From Chitinivorax sp. B (GTDB lineage: Bacteria > Pseudomonadota > Gammaproteobacteria > Burkholderiales > SCOH01): a DNA stretch of 46,448 nt. Positions within the stretch are counted from its first letter, which is position 1; each line of letters opens with the position of its first letter. A program made the translations under genes and the position numbers. The stretch spans positions 1-46,448 of the forward strand of contig NZ_SCOH01000039.1 of assembly GCF_005503445.1 (NCBI RefSeq), written 5' to 3'. A model generated the notes under the pieces. That model saw only the letters and a list, made by a program, of their open reading frames with translations, was not told the DNA's origin and did not search any database. Below, piece after piece: positions 26,730 through 35,311 of this stretch.

Positions 26730-28118
26730 ATGCCTAGTCGTACACCTGTTGATACTCCCATTCCCGGTTTTGCTGTCGAAAGCCGTTCAATTCTCAAGCT
26801 GGCCGGGCCCATCATCATTGCCCAGTTGGCGCAAACTGCCATGGCTTTCGTTGATACGGTCATGGCCGGTCGCGTCTCTGCCGCTGATTTGGCTGGCGTG
26901 TCACTTGGCGCCAGTATCTGGATTACCATTGTCCTCGCATTCACCGGGATATTGCTGGCCGTTAGCCCGATGATCGCTCAGGCCTATGGTGGCAAGCGAT
27001 ATCAGGAAATCGGCGGCATCATGCGTCAGGGAATGTGGCTGGCTGTTGCTTTGGGCCTGATCGCCATCGCATTGTTGAAATTTGGTGCGCCCGCCGTGTT
27101 GGAGCTGGCGAAGGCTGCGCCCGATGTGGCCGAGAAAGCCACCGGATTCATGGAAGGGGTGGCGGTTGGCATGCCGGCTTTTCTACTCTACAAGGTATTC
27201 AATGCGTACACTGCCAGCGTGTCCCGTACCAAGCCGATCATGGTGATCAGCTTGCTGGCACTGGCATTGAATGTGCCCGCCAATTATGTGCTGATCTATG
27301 GTCATTTTGGATTGCCTGCCATGGGGGGCGCTGGGTGTGGTTGGGCAAGTGCCCTGGTCAACTGGTTTTCATTGATTGCACTGATTGCCTATACCAGTCG
27401 ACAGCGGTTCTATCAGCAGTTTGAGTTATGGCGTCAGTTCGAATGGCCACGTTGGTCAGATCAGAAACGTTTGCTGCGGTTGGGGTTGCCAATCGGTTTG
27501 ACCTATCTGGCCGAGGTCAGTGCATTTACCATCGTGGCGCTGATGTTGGCCCGGTTGGGTGCCACCGTGGTGGCATCTCATCAGATCACGCTCAACTTCT
27601 CGGCACAAACCTATATGCTGCCATTTGGCATTTCATCTGCCTTGACCGTCCGGGTTGGGCAGCATGTCGGTGCGGGGCAGTATCGCCTTGCAGCCCATAC
27701 CTGCAAGGTTGGCATGCAATTGGTAATGTTGATTGCGCTGGCCACGGCAATGCTGATTCTGCTCGGCGCGGGCCATATTGCTGCCATGTATACACCGGAT
27801 AAGGCCGTGCAGGCCATGGCCGTGACCTTGTTGATGTTTGCTGCTGCATATCAGATACCCGATGCAGTCCAAGTCAGTGCGACCGGTGCATTGCGTGGTT
27901 ACAAGGTAACGACGTTGCCAATGGTGATCCAAGTGGTGGCATTCTGGATTGTGGGCATATTCGGCGGTTACATGTTGGGCTTGCAGGGCGTGTCCTTCGT
28001 GAATAACGGACAGCCGATGGGGGCGCCTGGGTTCTGGACAGCACTGGTGCTGTCACTGACGGTTGCCGCTGCGCCATTGTTAGCCTATCTGGTTCATATT
28101 GCACGCCGTTTTCGTTGA
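26730..28118 (+). CDS. MATE-family multidrug efflux transporter (NorM-like)
   Basis: 462 aa from ATG 26730 (MPSRTPVDTPIPGF). The frame is open to 26658, but that part spans the terminator and is not protein-like. Twelve hydrophobic segments in two MatE repeats; AGPIIIAQLAQTAMAFVDTVMAGR is the N-terminal family motif, with a matching second repeat beginning RLGLPIGLTYLAEVSAF. Such proteins export cationic drugs with sodium or protons. No ribosome site is seen before the ATG, which lies just after a terminator; a leaderless or attenuated mRNA is possible. Confidence 0.92.
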   Translation: MPSRTPVDTPIPGFAVESRSILKLAGPIIIAQLAQTAMAFVDTVMAGRVSAADLAGVSLGASIWITIVLAFTGILLAVSPMIAQAYGGKRYQEIGGIMRQGMWLAVALGLIAIALLKFGAPAVLELAKAAPDVAEKATGFMEGVAVGMPAFLLYKVFNAYTASVSRTKPIMVISLLALALNVPANYVLIYGHFGLPAMGGAGCGWASALVNWFSLIALIAYTSRQRFYQQFELWRQFEWPRWSDQKRLLRLGLPIGLTYLAEVSAFTIVALMLARLGATVVASHQITLNFSAQTYMLPFGISSALTVRVGQHVGAGQYRLAAHTCKVGMQLVMLIALATAMLILLGAGHIAAMYTPDKAVQAMAVTLLMFAAAYQIPDAVQVSATGALRGYKVTTLPMVIQVVAFWIVGIFGGYMLGLQGVSFVNNGQPMGAPGFWTALVLSLTVAAAPLLAYLVHIARRFR

Positions 28119-28174
28119 AATGGCTGTTGAAATGTTGGGGCTACCTGATCGGTGCGCCCAATTCGGAGTGTGTC

Positions 28175-29200
28175 GTGAGTCTGCCTGAGTTCCAATCCAA
28201 CATATCGTTAAAGTCGTTCAACACCTTTGGCGTTGATGTGCCTGCCCGTTTTTTTGTGCAAGTTCACTCGTTGGTTGAATTGCAGGCAGTGCTGGCCGAT
28301 ACCGACATGAAGGAAAAGCCCAGACTGGTGCTAGGTGGCGGCAGCAATATCCTGCTGACGCGCCCGTTTGATGGCTTGGTCATCAAGCTGTCCTTACATG
28401 GTCGCGACTGTGTCGCGGAGGATGCCGATGCCGTCTATGTCAAAGGAATGGCTGGTGAGAACTGGCATGACTTTGTTCAATGGACGATTGCGCAAGGCTG
28501 GGCCGGCCTGGAAAACTTGTCATTGATCCCCGGTACCGTGGGGGCTAGTCCTATCCAGAATGTCGGTGCCTACGGGGTGGAGATGAAAGACCTGTTCCAT
28601 CAACTGACGGCGCTGGATACGCAAACAGGGCGGCTTTGTACGCTGGCGAAGGCAGAATGCCAGTTTGGATACCGCGATAGCGTATTCAAGCATGGTGAGG
28701 TCGGCCGCTATATCATTGTCGATGTGACTTTTCGCCTCCCTAAAGTCCCAACCTGGCATACTGGTTATGGTGAGGTACAGGCCGAACTGATTGCAGGTGG
28801 CGTGACCGAGCTCAATGCTCAGTCGATCTCACAAGCAATCTGCGATATCCGCCGCCGTAAGTTGCCAGATCCCACAGAGTTGGGTAATGCAGGTAGCTTC
28901 TTCAAGAACCCGATCGTGGCGCAGACGCAGGCCGATGTGTTGAAGGCTGCCAATCCGACCATGCCAGTCTATCCACAAGCAGAAGGCAAGGCGAAGCTGG
29001 CCGCTGGTTGGTTGATTGATCAATGTGGCTGGAAAGGGTTCAATGCAGGGGCTGCAGGGGTATATGCCAAGCAGGCATTGGTCTTGGTCAATCACGGTGG
29101 TGCGACAGGACCAGAGATATATAGTTTGGCCAAGCAGATACAGCAGTCTGTCATGCAGCGATTTGGGGTTGAGATAGAGCCGGAGCCTTTGATCTTGTAA
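28175..29200 (+). CDS. murB: UDP-N-acetylenolpyruvoylglucosamine reductase
   Basis: 341 aa from GTG 28175, which has a CGGAG site 7 bp upstream; this gives the same length as E. coli MurB. The frame is open to a TTG at 28115 overlapping the MATE stop, judged less likely. Family motifs: FNTFGVD, LGGGSNILL (FAD loop), ENLSLIPGTVGASPIQNVGAYG, YRDSVFK and GNAGSFFKNPIV, with the catalytic Ser in the last. It reduces UDP-GlcNAc-enolpyruvate to UDP-MurNAc with NADPH in cytoplasmic peptidoglycan synthesis. Type I MurB by the loop present around RYIIVDVTFRLPK. Confidence 0.95.
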   Translation: MSLPEFQSNISLKSFNTFGVDVPARFFVQVHSLVELQAVLADTDMKEKPRLVLGGGSNILLTRPFDGLVIKLSLHGRDCVAEDADAVYVKGMAGENWHDFVQWTIAQGWAGLENLSLIPGTVGASPIQNVGAYGVEMKDLFHQLTALDTQTGRLCTLAKAECQFGYRDSVFKHGEVGRYIIVDVTFRLPKVPTWHTGYGEVQAELIAGGVTELNAQSISQAICDIRRRKLPDPTELGNAGSFFKNPIVAQTQADVLKAANPTMPVYPQAEGKAKLAAGWLIDQCGWKGFNAGAAGVYAKQALVLVNHGGATGPEIYSLAKQIQQSVMQRFGVEIEPEPLIL

Positions 29201-29338
29201 GAAAAATTTCTTGAATTGGGTGCACTGTCTATAGTGAAGATATTAGGGGATGTGACTATAGTTAAATATTCATATATTATGATATTTGACTCGTGCCCCG
29301 CGCCGTGGGGCAGGTTGATACCTATAGAGAGGGGCATC

Positions 29339-30139
29339 ATGTTCAAAACAATATTCCTGGCGGCGGCGCTATTCACTGCAACCATACCGGCGATGGCTGA
29401 CGATCTGGATGACATCCAGAAGAAAGGCGAATTGGTGGTAGGTGTAAAGGATTCGCTACCACCCTTTGGCGTATTGGATCCAAAGACGCGTACGGTATCG
29501 GGCTATGATGTGGATTTTGCCGCAGCCATTGCCAAGCGATTGAATGTGAAGTTGTTGGCCAAGCCGGTGGATTCTGCTGATCGTATTACTTGGCTGAAAG
29601 ACAAAAAGGTGGACATGGTGATTGCCACCTTTACCAAAAATGCTGAACGTGAGGCTCAGGTTGATTTCAGCTATGGCTACTTCGTAACGGGGCAGAAATT
29701 CCTGACCAAGGCTGGTCGCATGAAGGATCTGGCAGATATTGAAACGGCTGCGATTGGCACGGTCAAAGGTTCAACATCGGAAAAGCAGGTTCGTAAGGCG
29801 TTGCCAAACGCAAATATCATGCTGTTCGAAGATTATCCTGAAGCGGTCAAAGCGCTGTCTGATGGCCGATTGGAGGCTGTTACCACCGATGAGCCGATCC
29901 TGGCAGGGCTGCTCAATAAAATGGCCAACAGGAAGCAGTATGAGATTCCGAACGTGCCTATTTCACTGGAGACCTATGGGGTTGCCGTACGGAAAGGTGA
30001 AAAGCGTTTGCTGAAAATGGTGAATGATGCATTGCTGGATATGGAAAAAACGGGTGAGGCCAGCAAAATCTTCGAACGCTGGTTTGGTCACAATACCCCA
30101 AACCCAATGCCGCGCATTTTTGTGATTCGTGGCGGCTAA
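29339..30139 (+). CDS. Periplasmic amino-acid-type substrate-binding protein
   Basis: 266 aa from ATG 29339 after an AGAGAGGGG site. The signal peptide ends at PAMADD. GELVVGVKDSLPPFGVLDP, SGYDVDFAAAIAKRLNVK and AEREAQVDFSYGYFVTGQKF are the SBP_bac_3 pattern of glutamate/aspartate-type binding proteins. No permease or ATPase gene is adjacent. The upstream 138 bp hold a short hairpin (GCCCC...GGGGC, about 29295-29311). A terminator follows the gene. Confidence 0.88.
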   Translation: MFKTIFLAAALFTATIPAMADDLDDIQKKGELVVGVKDSLPPFGVLDPKTRTVSGYDVDFAAAIAKRLNVKLLAKPVDSADRITWLKDKKVDMVIATFTKNAEREAQVDFSYGYFVTGQKFLTKAGRMKDLADIETAAIGTVKGSTSEKQVRKALPNANIMLFEDYPEAVKALSDGRLEAVTTDEPILAGLLNKMANRKQYEIPNVPISLETYGVAVRKGEKRLLKMVNDALLDMEKTGEASKIFERWFGHNTPNPMPRIFVIRGG

Positions 30140-30170
30140 GCTGCCGTGATACATTGACATGTCAGATCAG

Positions 30171-30199
30171 AAAGGTCGCTTGATTCAAGCGGCCTTTTT
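30171..30199 (+). terminator. Intrinsic terminator after the binding-protein gene
   Basis: Arms AAAGGTCGCTTGA and TCAAGCGGCCTTT pair with one G-T type mismatch and are followed by a T run. Confidence 0.8.
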
Positions 30200-30277
30200 A
30201 CTTTGTCGGGGTGGTACGTTGGCCTGGTTGACCGCAATTGGCTGGTGATGATCCCGCTTGCTAGTGCTACAACCATG

Positions 30278-30283
30278 TATAAT
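30278..30283 (+). promoter_or_regulatory. TATAAT -10 box of the pcnB operon
   Basis: Perfect TATAAT preceded by TG, 45 bp before the pcnB ATG. The -35 region is weak (CTTGCT at about 30257-30262). Confidence 0.45.
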
Positions 30284-30327
30284 TGCGCCATTTTTCGCGA
30301 ATAGTTCGCTATATAACAAATTCCTCA

Positions 30328-31677
30328 ATGATTCAGAAACTTATCCAGCGCGTATTTGGCAGGCGCAAAGCCGGCAAAGGGCAGCGTGCGGTTGTCATCC
30401 CTTATAAGCAACATGGTGTGGGTCGCGAGCACATTGCGGCTTCGGCACTGAAAGTCACCGACAAGTTGCAGGAAGCGGGCTATCAGGCTTATGTCGTTGG
30501 TGGCGCAGTGCGCGACTTGCTGCTCGGCCAGTTGCCAAAAGATTTTGATATTGCGACTAGCGCGACGCCAGAGCAGGTTCATGCGTTGTTCCGTCGGTCC
30601 CGCATCATCGGACGTCGCTTCAAGATAGTGCACGTGACCTTTGGACGCGATGAAGTGATTGAAGTCACGACTTTCCGTGGTGATTCGGATGAAGGGCAGG
30701 TGGTGGATGCAACAGGTCGAATTTTGCATGACAACGTCTGGGGCAATCAGGAACAGGACGCTCGCCGCCGTGATTTCACAGCCAACGCACTTTATTACAA
30801 TCCCACCACTCAGGAAGTCATTGACTACCACCGTGGGGTAGAGGACATCAAGGCACGCCGTTTGGTAATGATTGGCGATCCGGCATTGCGTTACCGCGAA
30901 GATCCGGTGCGGATGTTGCGTGCAGTGCGGCTATCGGCGAAGTTGGGTTTGATCATTGATGCAGCCACAAGTCAGCCGATCGCTACCATGGCAGCCTTGC
31001 TGAAGAACGTGCCCGCTGCGCGTCTGTTTGATGAGATGCTGAAATTGCTGTTTTCCGGCCATTCACGTCAGTGTTTGAAGCAGCTTCGAGATCAAGGCTT
31101 GCATCATGGATTCTTCCCATTGCTGGATGTCATCATGGAGCAGCCATTGGGGGAGCGGTTTGTCCAACTGGCGCTCGACAATACTGATCAACGTATCCAA
31201 GCAGATAAACCAGTATCGGTAGGATTCTTGTTTGCGTCTTTGCTTTGGCATGAAGTGTTGGCCTGTTGGAAAAACCGCGAAGCGGCAGGGGAGTTGCCGA
31301 TACCAGCCCTGTTTGCGGCCATGGATGAGGTATTGGCTGTGCAAGAAGAGAAGTTGGCGATTCCACGCCGTTATAGTGTCACCATGAAAGAAATCTGGGC
31401 TCTACAACCACGCTTTGAACAACGTGCAGGTAAGCGCCCATTCCGTTTGCTGGAGAATCCACGTTTCCGTGCGGGCTATGACTTTCTGCATTTGCGCGCT
31501 GAAAGCGGCGAGGTTGAGATGGAACTGGCCAACTGGTGGACGCGCTTTCAGGTAGTGGAGAATGCCGAGCGCGAGCGCATGTTGATCAAAGATGAGGCCC
31601 AACCTGCCAAGAAGCGGCGTCGGCGTCGGCGCAAACCAGGCGCAAAACCAGGAGAAAGAGTAGGAGAGGTCGATTGA
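30328..31677 (+). CDS. pcnB: Polynucleotide adenylyltransferase (poly(A) polymerase I)
   Basis: 449 aa from ATG 30328. Class II nucleotidyltransferase motif GGAVRDLLLGQLPKDFDIAT with the catalytic Asp72 and Asp74, then RRDFTANALYY and YREDPVRMLRAVRLSAKLG. The C-terminus is a lysine/arginine-rich tail (KKRRRRRRKPG) typical of PcnB and likely to bind RNA. It adds poly(A) to RNA 3' ends and promotes decay. First gene of a run of closely spaced genes pcnB-folK-kinase, a gene order common in Neisseriales. Confidence 0.95.
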   Translation: MIQKLIQRVFGRRKAGKGQRAVVIPYKQHGVGREHIAASALKVTDKLQEAGYQAYVVGGAVRDLLLGQLPKDFDIATSATPEQVHALFRRSRIIGRRFKIVHVTFGRDEVIEVTTFRGDSDEGQVVDATGRILHDNVWGNQEQDARRRDFTANALYYNPTTQEVIDYHRGVEDIKARRLVMIGDPALRYREDPVRMLRAVRLSAKLGLIIDAATSQPIATMAALLKNVPAARLFDEMLKLLFSGHSRQCLKQLRDQGLHHGFFPLLDVIMEQPLGERFVQLALDNTDQRIQADKPVSVGFLFASLLWHEVLACWKNREAAGELPIPALFAAMDEVLAVQEEKLAIPRRYSVTMKEIWALQPRFEQRAGKRPFRLLENPRFRAGYDFLHLRAESGEVEMELANWWTRFQVVENAERERMLIKDEAQPAKKRRRRRRKPGAKPGERVGEVD

Positions 31678-32165
31678 GTGGTTGTATGGCATGTATCGCG
31701 CTGGGGGCTAATCTAGCACAACCAGCCGAGCAAGTGCGGGACGCCGCACGTAGATTGGGCGCGTTACCTGATACCAGATTATTGCGTTTGTCCCCCCTTT
31801 ACCGAAGCGCACCAGTCGGTTATGTTGATCAACCGGATTTCGTCAATGCCGTTGCGTTGATCGAAACCAGTTTGTTGCCGCAGGCGTTGCTGCAAGCCCT
31901 GCAAGCATTGGAACAGCAATTTGGCCGTGAACGCTCCTTTCGCAATGCACCGCGTACGTTGGATCTGGACATCCTGCTCTACGGTGATCAGTGTATTGAT
32001 GAGCTGCAATTGAAAGTGCCGCATCCTCGTATGCATGAACGTGCTTTTGTGTTGTTGCCGTTATTGGATGTATTGCCGGACTGCCGGATTCCTGGTGTTG
32101 GTCCGGCAACAGCGTTTCTTCCCGCATGTGCGGATCAGGCCATCGAGCGCATGAACGAGGAATAA
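31674..32165 (+). CDS. folK: 2-amino-4-hydroxy-6-hydroxymethyldihydropteridine pyrophosphokinase
   Basis: 163 aa. The TTG at 31674 overlaps the pcnB stop and has a GGAG site 7 bp upstream; ATG 31686 is the alternative but lies too far from that site. Motifs: IALGANLAQP, LYRSAPVGYVDQPDFVNAV and RTLDLDILLYGD with PHPRMHERAFVL, all of HPPK. It transfers pyrophosphate from ATP to the pterin in folate synthesis. Ribosome-site position and overlap indicate coupled translation with pcnB. Confidence 0.93.
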   Translation: MSGCMACIALGANLAQPAEQVRDAARRLGALPDTRLLRLSPLYRSAPVGYVDQPDFVNAVALIETSLLPQALLQALQALEQQFGRERSFRNAPRTLDLDILLYGDQCIDELQLKVPHPRMHERAFVLLPLLDVLPDCRIPGVGPATAFLPACADQAIERMNEE

Positions 32166-32166
32166 A

Positions 32167-32805
32167 ATGGATCTGGCCCAGTGTCGCTATATTGTGGTTG
32201 AAGGGATCATTGGTGCGGGTAAAAGTAGTCTCGCCAAGCAATTGGCGTCACATCTTCACGCCTTACCGATGCTGGAGTCACCCGAATCCAATTCTTTCCT
32301 GGCCAAGTTCTACCAAGATCCATCCCGCTACGCTCTGCAAACCCAGCTGTCTTTTCTGTTGCAACGCACCGAACAATTGACACCACTGCAGCAACTGGAT
32401 TTGTTTTCTGCCCAGGTTGTGGCTGATTTCATGCTGGGGAAGGAACTGATCTTCGCCGAGTTGAATTTAAGCGAAGAAGAATGGCGGTTATATCGTTCGA
32501 TATATCAGCTCTATGGTCCGAAAGCGCCTAAACCAGACTTGGTCATTTACTTGCAGTTGCCGGTCCCGGTGGCGTTGCAGCGTATTCAGCAGCGTGCACG
32601 AAGCTATGAAACAGGAATTGAAGAGCACTATCTCAAACAACTGTCAGAACGCTACAGCCGGTTTTTTCATAGCTATGATGATTCACCATTGCTGATTGTG
32701 AATGCAGCACAGTTGAATCTGGTTGATGACGAGGGCGACTTTGAGTTACTTTTGCAGTGCATCAAACAGATGCGTGGCAGACGGGAATTCTTTAACCGGG
32801 CATAA
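32167..32805 (+). CDS. Deoxynucleoside kinase
   Basis: 212 aa, ATG directly after the folK stop with a GAGGAA site. P-loop VVEGIIGAGKSSLAKQLA at the N-terminus, PDLVIYLQLPVPVALQRI and the arginine-rich lid segment RIQQRARSYE identify the deoxyadenosine/deoxyguanosine kinase family. It phosphorylates deoxynucleosides in the salvage pathway; which ones cannot be told. In related bacteria it lies between folK and panB as here. Confidence 0.9.
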   Translation: MDLAQCRYIVVEGIIGAGKSSLAKQLASHLHALPMLESPESNSFLAKFYQDPSRYALQTQLSFLLQRTEQLTPLQQLDLFSAQVVADFMLGKELIFAELNLSEEEWRLYRSIYQLYGPKAPKPDLVIYLQLPVPVALQRIQQRARSYETGIEEHYLKQLSERYSRFFHSYDDSPLLIVNAAQLNLVDDEGDFELLLQCIKQMRGRREFFNRA

Positions 32806-32908
32806 CATGCCTGATCCTTTGAATATATAGCTTGCAAGACCAGCTGACCAAAACCGGTATGCTGGACGATACTAATAAATTCGAGCAAGCGCTAGATGGA
32901 AGTAAACA

Positions 32909-33700
32909 ATGCGGACCACGATTAGCACCTTGCAGAAAATGGCGGATGAAGGCCAGAAAATAGCCATGTTGACCTGTTATGACGCAAGCTTTGCGGCCTT
33001 GATGGACGAAGCAGGCGTTGACGTGTTGCTGGTTGGTGATTCGCTCGGTATGGTGATTCAAGGTGCTGATAGCACCTTACCGGTCTTGCTGGAAGACATG
33101 ATCTATCACACCCGTTGCGTTGCCAAAACCGCAAGGAAGTCGTTGGTTCTGGCTGATCTGCCCTTTGGTGCATATCAGGAAAGCCCGGCACAGGCCTTCC
33201 GTAGTGCCGCAAAATTGATGCAGGTCGGTGCAAACATGGTCAAGCTGGAAGGTGGCGCCACTATGGTGGAAGCCACCCGGTTTCTGGTCAAACATGGTAT
33301 CCCAGTCTGTGGGCATATTGGCCTGACGCCGCAATCCGTCAATCAGCTTGGTGGGTACAAGGTACAAGGCAAATCTGAATCGCAAGCAATGCAATTGCAA
33401 GCCGATGCGTTGGCACTTCAGGATGCAGGAGCATCACTGGTGTTGATGGAGGCTATGCCTGCAAGCTTGGCCAAAGCAATTACCGAATCACTGTCGGTGC
33501 CTACCATAGGTATCGGCGCTGGAGTCGACTGCGACGGCCAAGTATTGGTATTGCATGATATGCTCGATATTTATCCAGGCAAGAAGGCGCGCTTCGTCAA
33601 GAATTTCATGCATGGCGCCACATCAGTACGTGGCGCGTTGGAATCTTATGTCAAAGCCGTTAAAGCCAAATCTTTCCCTGCAGAAGAGCACAGTTTCTAA
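32909..33700 (+). CDS. panB: 3-methyl-2-oxobutanoate hydroxymethyltransferase
   Basis: 263 aa. Begins [11 protein letters not shown]; motifs [31 protein letters not shown] (Mg ligand Asp), [16 protein letters not shown] and [19 protein letters not shown] with the catalytic Glu in VLMEAMP. It makes ketopantoate from 2-oxoisovalerate in pantothenate synthesis. The gene is followed after 3 bp by panC. The 103-bp gap before it may hold its own promoter. Confidence 0.96.
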   Translation: MRTTISTLQKMADEGQKIAMLTCYDASFAALMDEAGVDVLLVGDSLGMVIQGADSTLPVLLEDMIYHTRCVAKTARKSLVLADLPFGAYQESPAQAFRSAAKLMQVGANMVKLEGGATMVEATRFLVKHGIPVCGHIGLTPQSVNQLGGYKVQGKSESQAMQLQADALALQDAGASLVLMEAMPASLAKAITESLSVPTIGIGAGVDCDGQVLVLHDMLDIYPGKKARFVKNFMHGATSVRGALESYVKAVKAKSFPAEEHSF

Positions 33701-33703
33701 GCC

Positions 33704-34534
33704 ATGAAAGTCCTGCATACCATTGCGGAACTCCGCGAGTTCCGGAAACAAGCTGGTCGAGTCATATTTGTGCCGACCATGGGTAACCTGCATGAAGGTC
33801 ACTTGTCATTGATTCATCTGGCGCAGCAGCATGGTGATTCGGTGATTGTCAGTATCTTTGTCAACCGGTTGCAGTTTGGTATTGGCGAAGATTTCGAGCG
33901 CTATCCACGCACCTTGGCGCAAGATTGTGCCAAGCTGGAGACTGTTGGGACTGCCGCAGTCTTTGCCCCTGCAGAGGATGAACTCTATCCCCATCCGCAA
34001 CAGTACTGTATTGAGCCGCCAGCCATTGCAGATGAGCTGTGCGGAAAGTTTCGTCCTGGTCATTTCCGTGGTGTGACGACGGTCGTTTCCAAGCTGTTCA
34101 ATATTGTGCAGCCAGATGTGGCGATTTTTGGCAAGAAAGATTACCAGCAGTATTTTGTGTTACGGGATATGGTGCTGGATCTCAATATGCCAATCGACAT
34201 CATCGGCGCCGAAACTGGCCGTGCTGAGGACGGCTTGGCATTGAGTTCACGCAATGCCTATCTGACACCAACGGAGCGGGCCGAGGCACCACGCATCTAT
34301 CGTCATCTCAGCCAATTGCACGATGCCATTTCGGGTGGTGCCCGTGATTTTGAACCACGCTGTGCTTTGGTCGCCAATGATCTGACACAACATGGCTGGA
34401 AGGTGGACTACGTGGAGGTTCGTGATGCGCATACCTTGGGTATGCCGACACTTCAGTCGACTCGTCTGGTTGCGCTGATCGCTGCCAAATTGGGTAATAC
34501 GCGCTTGATCGATAATATCGAAATCGAGCTTTAA
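33704..34534 (+). CDS. panC: Pantothenate synthetase
   Basis: 276 aa. HIGH-type motif VPTMGNLHEGHLSL, then FVNRLQFGIGEDFERYPRT, FGKKDYQQ and the KMSKS-like ALSSRNAYLTP. It joins pantoate and beta-alanine with ATP. The usual asparagine in the FVNPxQF motif context appears as FVNRLQF, a small variation. It is translationally close to panB (3-bp gap), forming a panBC pair. Confidence 0.96.
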   Translation: MKVLHTIAELREFRKQAGRVIFVPTMGNLHEGHLSLIHLAQQHGDSVIVSIFVNRLQFGIGEDFERYPRTLAQDCAKLETVGTAAVFAPAEDELYPHPQQYCIEPPAIADELCGKFRPGHFRGVTTVVSKLFNIVQPDVAIFGKKDYQQYFVLRDMVLDLNMPIDIIGAETGRAEDGLALSSRNAYLTPTERAEAPRIYRHLSQLHDAISGGARDFEPRCALVANDLTQHGWKVDYVEVRDAHTLGMPTLQSTRLVALIAAKLGNTRLIDNIEIEL

Positions 34535-34579
34535 TCAGCATTGATCAATAGGCCGATATGATGTCGGCTGCCATATCCA

Positions 34580-35077
34580 ATGACCCAAATTGCGCCTGAA
34601 TTTGAACAGAAAATGACGACAATTGCCGACCTGTCGGCACGAGTTGCACTATTACCCCGTCCTCTGGTGTTTACCAATGGTTGCTTCGACATTCTGCATC
34701 GCGGCCATGTCACCTACCTGGCGCAAGCTCGTGCGCTGGGTGCGGCCATGGTAGTAGGTGTGAATACCGATGCTTCGGTCAAACGTCTGGGGAAGGGTGA
34801 TGATCGCCCCATCAACTGCACCGAGGATCGCATGGCGGTCTTGGCTTCACTGGCATGTGTCGATCTGGTAGTGGCTTTTGACGAAGATACGCCTTTACAG
34901 CTGATCCTGGCTGCAAAGCCTGACATTCTAGTCAAAGGTGGGGATTGGTCAGTCGACAAGATCGTGGGGGCTGCGGAGGTGCGGGCATGGGGCGGGAGTG
35001 TGCATTCGATTCCCTTCCTGTTCGAGCGTTCGACAACATCCACATTGAACAAGATTCGTCAGACGACACCGGGTTAA
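34580..35077 (+). CDS. rfaE2: D-glycero-beta-D-manno-heptose 1-phosphate adenylyltransferase (stand-alone)
   Basis: 165 aa. Nucleotidyltransferase motif [17 protein letters not shown] (HxGH), then [20 protein letters not shown] and the C-terminal [13 protein letters not shown]. It makes ADP-heptose for lipopolysaccharide core. In enterobacteria this domain is fused to the HldE kinase; here it is separate, as usual in betaproteobacteria. The kinase partner is not in this window. It has no clear ribosome site, and follows panC by 45 bp with a short hairpin between them. Confidence 0.94.
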   Translation: MTQIAPEFEQKMTTIADLSARVALLPRPLVFTNGCFDILHRGHVTYLAQARALGAAMVVGVNTDASVKRLGKGDDRPINCTEDRMAVLASLACVDLVVAFDEDTPLQLILAAKPDILVKGGDWSVDKIVGAAEVRAWGGSVHSIPFLFERSTTSTLNKIRQTTPG

Positions 35078-35212
35078 TGTCAGTTCTATGTGGGAATGGG
35101 GCACAGATATCGCATGTGTACTGCCTTGATGCTCGATTGTGGTCAAGTATCATACATTGTCGCCTGCGCAGGTAATGGCATAACTGAGTCAACAAATTGT
35201 TAGTCCTTAAAG

Positions 35213-35240
35213 TGGCCCGTTCCGATTGAACGGGCCATTT
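35213..35240 (+). terminator. Intrinsic terminator after rfaE2
   Basis: Perfect 10-bp stem TGGCCCGTTC / GAACGGGCCA with a 5-nt loop and TTT. It ends the plus-strand run of genes. Confidence 0.7.
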
Positions 35241-35251
35241 GCTTATCAAGG

Positions 35252-35280
35252 AAAAACGGCTACCACTGGAATGGTAGCCG
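35252..35280 (-). terminator. Minus-strand terminator of the TonB-dependent receptor gene
   Basis: Perfect 9-bp stem CGGCTACCA / TGGTAGCCG; on the minus strand it is followed by TTTTT. It lies 31 bp after the receptor stop. Confidence 0.75.
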
Positions 35281-35311
35281 ATCAAAGAGAGTGACAAGCT
35301 TAACTGCAGGA

